Below, piece after piece: positions 1 through 5,363 of a DNA stretch of 10,273 nt. Source of the DNA: an uncultured Oscillospiraceae bacterium (GTDB lineage Bacteria > Bacillota > Clostridia > Oscillospirales > Oscillospiraceae); NCBI GenBank assembly GCA_934630555.1, contig CAKTXB010000055.1:1-10273 (forward strand), given 5' to 3'. Position 1 is the first letter of the stretch; each line of letters begins with the position of its first letter. The translations under genes and the position numbers were made by a program. The notes under the pieces were generated by a model, which was not told the DNA's origin, searched no databases, and saw only the letters and a program-made list of their open reading frames with translations.

Positions 1-210
1 CTGCACACCAAACAGCCGGTCATCTCCACCGTCGGCGCCGGCGACAGTGTCACCGCCGGTTTCCTGTCCGGGCTCCTCGACACCGGCGATCCTGCCGCTG
101 CGCTCAAGCTCGGCGTCGCCTGCGGCAGCGCCACAGCCTACAGCCCCTGTCTTGCCGAATGGGCCAAGATCAACGAGGTCCTGCAAGCCGTTACCGTCGC
201 CGCCCTGTGA
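1..210 (+). CDS. PfkB-family sugar kinase, C-terminal fragment (probably 1-phosphofructokinase or tagatose-6-phosphate kinase type)
   Basis: The window opens inside this gene; only the last 69 codons and the TGA stop are present. The fragment contains TVGAGDSVTAGFLSGLL, the PfkB/ribokinase-family C-terminal signature, where the Asp of GAGD is the catalytic base and the GAG forms the anion hole. The following helix and ACGSATAYS segment resemble the nucleotide-binding end of FruK/LacC-type kinases rather than ribokinase. Known members phosphorylate a sugar phosphate with ATP in the cytoplasm (fructose-1-phosphate to fructose-1,6-bisphosphate for FruK). An intrinsic terminator follows at once, so this is the last gene of its own transcription unit. 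It converges on the minus-strand operon and is probably unrelated to the transporter cassette. The substrate is inferred from family resemblance of a short tail only. Confidence 0.85.
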   Translation: MHTKQPVISTVGAGDSVTAGFLSGLLDTGDPAAALKLGVACGSATAYSPCLAEWAKINEVLQAVTVAAL

Positions 211-228
211 TAAACCGTCTTCCCCGCT

Positions 229-259
229 CCGAAGCACCCTGTGCTTCGGGGCATTTTTT
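229..259 (+). terminator. Intrinsic terminator of the kinase gene
   Basis: A perfect 9-bp stem (CCGAAGCAC at 229-237, GTGCTTCGG at 241-249) with a 3-nt loop is followed by GGCA and six T residues at 254-259. This is a standard rho-independent terminator, 19 bp after the kinase stop. The stop codon of the converging HAD gene (258-260) lies in the T tract. Read on the minus strand, the hairpin has no downstream U tract, so it should stop plus-strand transcription only. Confidence 0.88.
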
Positions 260-1070
260 ATCCCAGAATGTGCCGCAGTGCGTACGCCACGCCATCCTCG
301 TCGTTCGAGCGCGTGATGAAATCTGCCCGCGCCTTTACCGACGCAATGGCGTTTCCCATCGCCACGCCCGTACCGGCATAGTCCAGCATAGCCAGGTCGT
401 TGTTGTTGTCGCCAATGGCCAGCACCTCGTCCGCGCACAGCCCCAGCCGGGCCGCCAGCGCGGCCAGTGCGCTGCCCTTATCTGCGCCGGGCCGGTTGAT
501 CTCAAAGTTGTGCTCCAGCTGATGGCAATAGCTGTAGTCATACGGCGCATAGCGTTCGATCGCCCGGTCCCGCTCCGCGCGCGATGGAAAAAAGATGTTG
601 ATCTTTCCGATATTTCGCCGGTTCTCGCGCAGCCAGCGTTCCAGATCGTCCACCGGATCGCGCGTGCGGCGCACCGTGGCCGTCAACGCGCCAAGACCGT
701 AGTCATCCAGCTTCGCCAGCTTCTGCGCCGATGTCACCACGCGGTCGCAAAATGTCGGCTCAAACATCATCTCCAGCCCCGCGCCGATCGCATACAGCGC
801 CAGCGCCTGCTCCGGTGTCAGCGCCCGCTCGTGCAGCAGCGCATCTGTCTGCAGGTCCAGCGCGTATGCGCCGTTGCACAAAATGGCATATCGGAAACCC
901 GACACCATATCGCCAATGGCGTTCAGTTCTGACACGCACCGCCCCGAGCAAAACGTAAACAGCACGCCCTGCGCCGCATAGTCGCAGATCGCCTGCGCTG
1001 TGTCCGGGGTCACCCGCAGCTGTGAATTCAGCAGTGTACCATCCAAATCAATGGCAACGAGTCGGATCAT
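258..1070 (-). CDS. Cof-type HAD-superfamily (subclass IIB) phosphatase
   Basis: A 270-residue protein, the usual length for Cof/YidA-like HAD hydrolases, which remove phosphate from small phosphorylated metabolites in the cytoplasm with Mg2+. All four HAD motifs are visible. Motif I is DLDGT with nucleophile D8 and acid/base D10. Motif II is CSGR with S42. Motif III is K198 in GADKGSA. Motif IV is GDNNNDLAML with D221 and D225. The segment between motifs II and III (about 80-190) is the C2-type cap that sets substrate choice and does not reveal the substrate. The gene starts 4 bp after the VOC stop, so it is the last gene of the minus-strand operon. A GAGG-type ribosome binding site lies inside the end of the upstream gene. 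It might dephosphorylate a sugar phosphate related to the neighbouring dehydrogenases, but Cof proteins are often promiscuous housekeeping enzymes. Confidence 0.93.
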   Translation of the reverse strand: MIRLVAIDLDGTLLNSQLRVTPDTAQAICDYAAQGVLFTFCSGRCVSELNAIGDMVSGFRYAILCNGAYALDLQTDALLHERALTPEQALALYAIGAGLEMMFEPTFCDRVVTSAQKLAKLDDYGLGALTATVRRTRDPVDDLERWLRENRRNIGKINIFFPSRAERDRAIERYAPYDYSYCHQLEHNFEINRPGADKGSALAALAARLGLCADEVLAIGDNNNDLAMLDYAGTGVAMGNAIASVKARADFITRSNDEDGVAYALRHILG

Positions 1071-1074
1071 GCCC

Positions 1075-1482
1075 TCACATCACCTCGGCCACTTCCAGAT
1101 GCTCGCCGTCTGGCCCGCGAAACAGCAGCCACTTTGAGCCTCTTTCAAAAATCGGCATGAACACAATGTCCTTTTTTTCAAATACAACGCCCTTGGCCTC
1201 CAGCTCCACCTGCACTGCTTCAATGTCCTGCACACTGATGGCAATATGGTCGATCAGCCCGTCGCCGCGGCCGGCCGACACCGCCGGATCGTTGAACTGC
1301 ACCAGCTCTAAAACCAGATTGCCGCTGCGTACAAAGCACACCTTCGCGCCTGCGCCGTCATCCGACGGACTGTCATATTCATAAAAGCATACAAAGCCCA
1401 AAATATCGCAGTAAAACGCCTTTGAGCGCGCCACGTCAGCTACATACAGCCCAATATGCCCCAGATTTTCAATCTTTCCCAT
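1075..1482 (-). CDS. VOC-superfamily (glyoxalase/dioxygenase fold) metalloprotein
   Basis: A 135-residue protein made of two beta-alpha-beta-beta-beta modules (about 5-63 and 75-133), the normal size of a single-chain VOC protein. The four expected metal ligands are present at equivalent module positions: H9 in LGHIGLYV, E59 in LVLELVQF, H79 in IDHIAISV and E130 in EHLEVAEV. This ligand set and the GPDGEHLEV ending are typical of the glyoxalase I-like branch, so an enzyme binding Ni, Zn or another divalent metal is expected. A true lactoylglutathione lyase is doubtful, because the setting is a dehydrogenase/sugar operon and clostridia generally lack glutathione. An isomerase, epimerase or lyase acting on an oxidised sugar is a reasonable alternative. 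The start has a GAGGAG site about 7 bp upstream. The gene lies 41 bp after the intact SDR gene and 4 bp before the HAD gene. Confidence 0.9.
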   Translation of the reverse strand: MGKIENLGHIGLYVADVARSKAFYCDILGFVCFYEYDSPSDDGAGAKVCFVRSGNLVLELVQFNDPAVSAGRGDGLIDHIAISVQDIEAVQVELEAKGVVFEKKDIVFMPIFERGSKWLLFRGPDGEHLEVAEVM

Positions 1483-1523
1483 AAAACTTCTCCTCTTTTT
1501 GATATTCGGTGTGTATATACGTA

Positions 1524-2303
1524 TCAGTAAACAGTCGATCCGCCGTCTACGACCAGTGTGTGCCCGGTCATATAGCCGGACGCATCCGATGCCAGAAATA
1601 CAATGCTCCCGCCCAGCTCATCCGGCTCGCCGGGCCGTCCGGCCGGTGTCAGCCGGAACCAGTTGCCCACCATGTCTGCGCACGCAGGGTCCGTAAAGCT
1701 CTTGTGGCACTGCGCCGTGCGCATATAGCCCGGCGCCAGCGCATTCACCCGAATGCCATCCCCTGCCCACTCCACGGCCCACGATTTTGTCAACATGATC
1801 AGCGCCGCCTTTGCGCCGTAATATGCCGCCTGCGCCACCTGATAGTTCACCATCATGCCCGACATGGACGCCGTGTTCACGATCACGCCGCCGCCCTGTC
1901 TGCGCATCTGCCGCGCCGCCGCCTGCGCCATAAACACAGCGCTGTCCAAATTCGTGTCCAGAATGGCACGCCACTGCGCCCGCGTCATGTCCATGGACGG
2001 CACCGGCTCGTTGATGCCCGCGTTGTTGATCAGAATATCCACCCCGCCAAACGCGTCGCATGCATGCCCGATCAGCCCGTCAATATCCGCTGCGCGGCGC
2101 AGATCTCCGCGCACAAAGATCGCCCGGGCCTCTGATCCTTCCGCAATGCGCCGCAGTGTTTCCGCACCGCCGTCCGCATTGCGTCCGGCCACTACAATAT
2201 TCGCGCCTGCGCGCGCGAGCGCCACAGCCATCGCCTGCCCAAGCCCTGCGGTCGCTCCGGTCACAACGGCAGTTCTGCCCGCTAAATCAAACAGCTTGTC
2301 CAT
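1524..2303 (-). CDS. Short-chain dehydrogenase/reductase, catalytically intact (classical SDR)
   Basis: A 259-residue classical SDR that interconverts a hydroxyl and a carbonyl using a nicotinamide cofactor. The Rossmann loop is TGATAGLG (15-22), followed by NNAG at 93-96. The catalytic tetrad is complete: N118, S146, Y161 and K165 (YYGAK). The C-terminal end GHTLVVDGG is the standard tetramer-interface segment. At the end of the second beta strand the acidic residue is replaced by G40-R41 (AGRN), which usually favours NADP(H). It ends GGSTVY and is similar in length and sequence to the plus-strand SDR at 4559. An AGGAGG site overlaps the stop codon of the upstream degenerate SDR and lies 7 bp before this ATG, so the two are probably translationally coupled. 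The substrate is unknown; sugar, polyol or keto-sugar is inferred from the divergent transporter. Confidence 0.94.
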   Translation of the reverse strand: MDKLFDLAGRTAVVTGATAGLGQAMAVALARAGANIVVAGRNADGGAETLRRIAEGSEARAIFVRGDLRRAADIDGLIGHACDAFGGVDILINNAGINEPVPSMDMTRAQWRAILDTNLDSAVFMAQAAARQMRRQGGGVIVNTASMSGMMVNYQVAQAAYYGAKAALIMLTKSWAVEWAGDGIRVNALAPGYMRTAQCHKSFTDPACADMVGNWFRLTPAGRPGEPDELGGSIVFLASDASGYMTGHTLVVDGGSTVY

Positions 2304-2315
2304 TTCGTGTCCTCC

Positions 2316-3041
2316 TCAGTAGGCATGGTGTCCGCCGTCCAGCACCAGCACATGGCCGGATGTGTACGACGCACCCGCCGAAGCCAGATACACCGCAGCG
2401 CCCACAACGTCCTCCGGCTGCGCCAGCCGTCCCTGCGGCGTAAACCGCAGCTGCTCCTCCAGCCGCGCCGCGTCACAGCCCTGCGCGCCGTCCACGCCCG
2501 GCCCGACCGCAATGGCATTCACACGGACGCCGTTCTTGGTCCAAAGCGCCGCCAGTGTTTTCGTCAGCGCCGTCACCGCCGCCCCGCTGGCAGCCGCCGC
2601 ACAGTCTGGTTCCAGCCACGATACCTGCGCGCCGTCCATCGGAATGATGTTTATGATGCTCCCGCCACGCGGCTGCATCATTGCTGCCGCGTGCTGCATC
2701 AGCCGCAGCGCGCCAGTCACATTCGTGTCCAGACACGCTGAAAACGCACCGCAGTCCATACCGCCCGCCGGTGCGCGGCAGCGCACAGCGTTCACCAGTA
2801 CATCCAGATGCCCATATTGCACCCCGCGCTGCGCCATCAGCGCCGCTATGTCTGCCTCCGCGCGTACATCCGCGCGGAAAAATGACACGCCCTGCGGCAA
2901 TTCATCCGGCTGCACCACATCGGCCACGAGTACCTGTGCCCCGCGCGCTGCAAACGCAGCCGCGACCGCCCGGCCCATGCCACGCGCTCCCCCGGCCACG
3001 ATCGCGGCCCGTCCGGACAGATCAAAGTCTGTAAAAGCCAT
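2316..3041 (-). CDS. Degenerate short-chain dehydrogenase lacking catalytic Ser, Tyr and Lys (probable pseudoenzyme)
   Basis: The 241-residue product has a clear SDR fold. It shows the glycine-rich loop GGARGMG (17-23), an Asp at the end of the second beta strand (D41, as in NAD-binding SDRs), the helix-4 Asn N107, the segment NGVRVNAIAVGPG, and the C-terminal SGHVLVLDGG. Aligned without gaps to its downstream neighbour, the catalytic Ser becomes P134, the Tyr becomes A149 and the Lys becomes G153. NNAG becomes VNAV. The reading frame is open and the fold is kept, so this looks like a selected non-catalytic subunit, not a decaying gene. The start chosen has GAGGAGG 7-8 bp upstream; an in-frame ATG at 3104 would add 21 residues from AT-rich leader DNA and lacks such a site. 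It is first in the operon, 12 bp from the intact SDR. Partnership with that SDR is inference. Confidence 0.9.
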   Translation of the reverse strand: MAFTDFDLSGRAAIVAGGARGMGRAVAAAFAARGAQVLVADVVQPDELPQGVSFFRADVRAEADIAALMAQRGVQYGHLDVLVNAVRCRAPAGGMDCGAFSACLDTNVTGALRLMQHAAAMMQPRGGSIINIIPMDGAQVSWLEPDCAAAASGAAVTALTKTLAALWTKNGVRVNAIAVGPGVDGAQGCDAARLEEQLRFTPQGRLAQPEDVVGAAVYLASAGASYTSGHVLVLDGGHHAY

Positions 3042-3130
3042 AACATGCCTCCTCATATATAAATCGTATGATAATAGATTGTATATTTGCAATGGACGCA
3101 TCAATTATATATCTCATATCATCAACATAT

Positions 3131-3159
3131 TCTATATCATTATTCGCCTTGATTGTCAA
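3131..3159 (-). promoter_or_regulatory. Predicted sigma-A promoter of the minus-strand SDR/VOC/HAD operon
   Basis: On the minus strand a perfect -35 TTGACA (3154-3159) is followed by a 17-bp spacer and TATAGA (3131-3136), with the extended -10 dinucleotide TG one base upstream of it. Transcription would start near 3124, giving a leader of roughly 80 nt to the ATG at 3041. The -10 matches only four of six consensus bases. The perfect -35, ideal spacing and TGn make this the best candidate. Confidence 0.6.
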
Positions 3160-3241
3160 TATTGTTTTATGCCATATCTGCCATGTTTTTCTGCCGTATT
3201 TGGCGTTATTGTCCAGTTTAACGACATTCATCATCCGTTTT

Positions 3242-3280
3242 ATGTGCATATAGCTGTCACTCTGCCGGTAAATGTGCATA
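3242..3280. repeat. Direct repeat ATGTGCATA, two copies 30 bp apart
   Basis: ATGTGCATA occurs at 3242-3250 and again at 3272-3280. The 30-bp spacing is close to three helical turns, so the copies face the same side of the DNA. They lie between the two divergent promoters. They may be binding sites for a regulator, but the copies are short and chance in AT-rich DNA is possible. Confidence 0.35.
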
Positions 3281-3284
3281 AAAT

Positions 3285-3344
3285 TCAATATCACATTTTG
3301 TAACTTAACGACAAAATTCGTTATTCTATTCAGATTGATATTGA
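3285..3344. promoter_or_regulatory. Nested inverted repeat overlapping the rightward -35 box (candidate operator)
   Basis: Two pairs of inverted arms share one centre at 3314.5. The inner pair is TAACGA (3306-3311) and TCGTTA (3318-3323), with a 6-bp spacer. The outer pair is TCAATATCA (3285-3293) and TGATATTGA (3336-3344). The right outer arm covers the first four bases of the -35 hexamer at 3341, so a bound protein could block the plus promoter. All arms are perfect matches. The 18-bp inner dyad fits a dimeric repressor site of the LacI/GntR kind; the regulator itself is not in the window. Confidence 0.5.
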
Positions 3345-3368
3345 CAAATTACGTTCTTTGCGTACAAT
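3341..3368 (+). promoter_or_regulatory. Predicted sigma-A promoter of the transporter/dehydrogenase operon
   Basis: A consensus -35 TTGACA (3341-3346), a 16-bp spacer and a near-consensus -10 TACAAT (3363-3368) lie 48 bp before the binding-protein ATG. Transcription should start near 3375, giving a leader of about 40 nt with a GGAGG site at 3401-3405. This is the strongest promoter-like sequence in the window and fits high expression of the binding protein. Confidence 0.75.
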
Positions 3369-3415
3369 GTGTATTGTCAGCAACGACAAAAAAGACAAAT
3401 GGAGGACAGAAAGTA

Positions 3416-4447
3416 ATGAAGAAGATCATCGCATTGCTGCTGGCGGTCGTTATGGTGTTCGCACTGGTTGCGTGCTCCAGTTCCGCCAAGACCGAGACCC
3501 CCGCGCAGGACACTGCCGCGGAAACCCCCGCTGCCGAAACCCCCGCAGCCGACACCGCTGAAGCCGAAGCTCCCGCAGCTGACGACGCTGCCGCCGGTGA
3601 CAAGCTGGTTTTCGGCGCAACGTTCATGTCGCAGACGAATGAGCACTTCCTTACCATCACCGAAGGCCTGCAGGCCTGGTGCGATGACAACGGTTATGAG
3701 CTCGTCGTCCTCGATCCGAACTACGACGCTTCCATTCAGATGACCCAGCTGGAAGACTTCATCGAAATGGGCATTGCCGGCCTGTTCATCTCTCCGGTCG
3801 ACGGTGAGTCCATCGTTCCGGCTCTGGAAAAGGTCATGGCCGCCGGTATTCCCGTCATCGCCATCGACGCCCATCCGGCCAACGAGGACGACCTCGACGG
3901 CCTCGTTTCCGCCAACAACTACCTGGCTGGTTATCAGGCTGGCAAGGCCCTGTGCGAAGCCATCGGCGGCAAGGGCGAGGTTGCCTTCATTGACTACTAC
4001 ATCAAGGACTACACGGTTTCCCAGCGCGATCAGGGCTACTATGACGCTCTGGCCGAGTACCCCGACGTGGAGCTCGTTTACGAAGAGGTTGCCAAGGGCA
4101 GCGCCGATACCGCACTTCCCATCGCCGAAGACATCCTGACGATGTATCCGGATCTGGCCGGCTTCATCTGCATCAATGACCCGACCGCGCAGGGTGCCTA
4201 CGCCGCCTGTGAAGGCGCCGGCCGCACCGATGTGAAGATCACCTCCGTGGACGGCTCTCAGACGAACATGGGCCTCATCAAGGAAGGCAAGGTCGTCGCC
4301 ACCGCTTCCCAGCGCCCGTATGACATGGGCGTCACCGCTGCCGAGCAGATGAACAAGCTCCTGAACGGTGAAACCATCGAGCACTATGTGCAGATCGACA
4401 CCATCCTCATCGACGCTTCCAACGTTGACGAGTACTACAAGGGCTAA
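3416..4447 (+). CDS. Sugar-binding lipoprotein of an RbsB-like (CUT2) ABC transporter
   Basis: A 343-residue extracellular substrate receptor for the ABC importer encoded downstream. Residues 1-20 are a lipoprotein signal peptide (KK, hydrophobic core, lipobox LVAC with C20), so the mature protein is lipid-anchored outside the membrane. Residues 21-60 form a low-complexity Ala/Pro/Glu tether with repeated ETPAA units. From about 63 onward is a two-lobe periplasmic-binding fold (Peripla_BP_4): FISPVDGESI, IPVIAIDAH, SQRDQGYYDAL, ICINDPTAQGAYAACEGAG and SVDGS. Residues matching ribose-binding-protein sugar contacts are D151, R204, N254, D279 and Q299. The Arg that follows the first Asp in RbsB is Ala here (A152), hinting at a ligand other than ribose. 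The frame stays open 48 codons upstream, but that part covers the promoter; ATG 3416 has GGAGG 10 bp upstream. First gene of its operon. Confidence 0.95.
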   Translation: MKKIIALLLAVVMVFALVACSSSAKTETPAQDTAAETPAAETPAADTAEAEAPAADDAAAGDKLVFGATFMSQTNEHFLTITEGLQAWCDDNGYELVVLDPNYDASIQMTQLEDFIEMGIAGLFISPVDGESIVPALEKVMAAGIPVIAIDAHPANEDDLDGLVSANNYLAGYQAGKALCEAIGGKGEVAFIDYYIKDYTVSQRDQGYYDALAEYPDVELVYEEVAKGSADTALPIAEDILTMYPDLAGFICINDPTAQGAYAACEGAGRTDVKITSVDGSQTNMGLIKEGKVVATASQRPYDMGVTAAEQMNKLLNGETIEHYVQIDTILIDASNVDEYYKG

Positions 4448-4466
4448 TTCTTTCACGCGCAAAAAC

Positions 4467-4491
4467 ATGGGGGTGGCCACGCCACCCCCAT
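4467..4491 (+). terminator. Strong intercistronic hairpin after the binding-protein gene (attenuator or mRNA stabiliser)
   Basis: A perfect 11-bp GC-rich stem (ATGGGGGTGGC at 4467-4477, GCCACCCCCAT at 4481-4491) has a 3-nt loop and lies 19 bp after the binding-protein stop. It is followed by CTGTGTAAAACC, with no T run, so full intrinsic termination is unlikely. Such hairpins after binding-protein genes commonly protect the upstream message from 3' exonucleases, or reduce read-through, giving more receptor than transporter. Confidence 0.7.
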
Positions 4492-4558
4492 CTGTGTAAA
4501 ACCACCCGAGATCCATCATACGACTATCCGCAAAACGCAGAAAATGGAGTGAATCATC

Positions 4559-5338
4559 ATGGCAAATGAACTTTTTTCGTTAGCAGGCAGAACCGCCATC
4601 GTCACGGGCGCTGCCATGGGCATCGGCAAGGCGATCGCGCTGGCCTTCGCAGACGCCGGTGCAAACGTCGTCGTAGCGGACGTGAATGAAGCAGTTGGAA
4701 ATGAAACCGTTGCGGAGCTCAAAAGCAAGGGTATCGACTCCATCTTCTGCAAAACTGACGTCCGCGACCGCGCCACCATCGAGCAGACCGTGCAGGCCAC
4801 GCTCGATCGGTTCGGTAAGATCGACATTCTCATGAACAACGCCGGCATCGGCCGCCCGGGCGCTGCCGTGGACATGAGCGAAAAAGACTGGCAGGATGTC
4901 ATTGACATCAACCTCACCGGCGTATTCCACATGTCGCAGATCGTTGGCAAGGTCATGATCAGGCAGGGCTTCGGCAACATCGTCAACACCGCCTCCATGT
5001 CCGCCTTCATCGCCAACTTCCAGGCTGAACAGATCAACTACTACGCCTCCAAGGCCGGCGTCGTTATGCTGACCAAGGCGCTGGCCGCCGAGTGGGCGCC
5101 CTATGGTATCCGCGTCAACGCCATCGCCCCGGGCGTCACGCTGACTGACCAGACGAACTGGCTGTTCAAAGACCCGAGCCGTGCAGAATACGTCAAAAAA
5201 ATCATGGAGTGGACGCCGCTGGGCCGCCCCGCCGATCCCTCGGAGCTGGCCGGTGCGTGCGTCTACCTCGCCTCCGACGCATCCTCGTACACCACCGGCC
5301 ACGTCATCGTCATCGACGGCGGCCATACCATCCACTGA
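4559..5338 (+). CDS. Short-chain dehydrogenase/reductase, NAD-type, catalytically intact
   Basis: A 259-residue classical SDR of the gluconate/sorbitol/3-oxoacyl reductase-like branch, a cytoplasmic alcohol/ketone oxidoreductase. The cofactor loop is TGAAMGIG (16-23) and D41 ends the second beta strand (VVVADVN), which points to NAD(H). NNAG is at 93-96. The tetrad is N118, S146, Y161 and K165 (YYASK). The C-terminal TGHVIVIDGGHTIH is standard. It is a clear paralogue of the intact minus-strand SDR, with the same length and catalytic numbering, but has the opposite cofactor signature. The ATG has GGAG 9 bp upstream; the binding-protein hairpin lies between this gene and the promoter, and the next gene starts 25 bp downstream. 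It probably oxidises a hydroxyl of the imported compound or a derivative. The substrate is not readable. Confidence 0.95.
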   Translation: MANELFSLAGRTAIVTGAAMGIGKAIALAFADAGANVVVADVNEAVGNETVAELKSKGIDSIFCKTDVRDRATIEQTVQATLDRFGKIDILMNNAGIGRPGAAVDMSEKDWQDVIDINLTGVFHMSQIVGKVMIRQGFGNIVNTASMSAFIANFQAEQINYYASKAGVVMLTKALAAEWAPYGIRVNAIAPGVTLTDQTNWLFKDPSRAEYVKKIMEWTPLGRPADPSELAGACVYLASDASSYTTGHVIVIDGGHTIH

Positions 5339-5363
5339 GAATCGTATATAAGGGAGAATAAAC

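Larger units (their letters stand above)
3220..3388 (+). repeat. Three copies of AACGACA around the plus promoter
   Basis: The heptamer AACGACA occurs at 3220-3226, 3307-3313 (inside the inner dyad) and 3382-3388 (just after the predicted start of transcription). The third copy also forms TTGTC-6 bp-GACAA (3374-3389). Upstream, core and downstream copies of one motif are what a looping repressor would use, but seven bases are weak evidence. Confidence 0.35.
3042..3415. other. AT-rich divergent intergenic control region
   Basis: These 374 bp separate the two divergent operons and are visibly much richer in A and T than the flanking genes. No credible gene is present: the short open frames here lack ribosome binding sites and consist of AT-rich, low-quality peptide. 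The region holds a sigma-A type promoter facing each way, a leader of roughly 80 nt for the minus operon and roughly 40 nt for the plus operon. About 180 bp between the two -35 boxes contain a nested dyad and short repeats that are candidate operators. No regulator gene lies within the window. Confidence 0.85.

Noticed and set aside
2316..3041. The degenerate SDR as a pseudogene
   Set aside because: No frameshift or stop, a strong ribosome binding site, first position in an operon and kept cofactor and interface motifs argue for a functional non-catalytic protein.
3042..3104. N-terminal extension of the degenerate SDR by 21 residues
   Set aside because: The extra residues come from AT-rich leader DNA with no ribosome binding site, and the SDR fold normally starts within about 10 residues of the glycine loop region, as it does from ATG 3041.
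3022..3294. Minus-strand open frame of 90 codons in the intergenic region
   Set aside because: AT-rich composition, overlap with the start of the SDR gene and with the predicted minus promoter, and no recognisable protein features.
3272..3415. N-terminal extension of the binding-protein frame by 48 codons
   Set aside because: It would cover the promoter and place residues ahead of a textbook lipoprotein signal peptide; ATG 3416 has its own GGAGG site.
3042..3415. Riboswitch, tRNA or small RNA gene in the intergenic region
   Set aside because: No cloverleaf, no conserved riboswitch core and no terminator-like hairpin was seen; the structure present is explained by promoters and dyads.
3377..4519. 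Long minus-strand open frame (380 codons) opposite the binding-protein gene
   Set aside because: It is the complement of a GC-rich gene with a clear family assignment; the translation is Val/Gly/Asp-rich with no recognisable domain, as expected of an antisense shadow.
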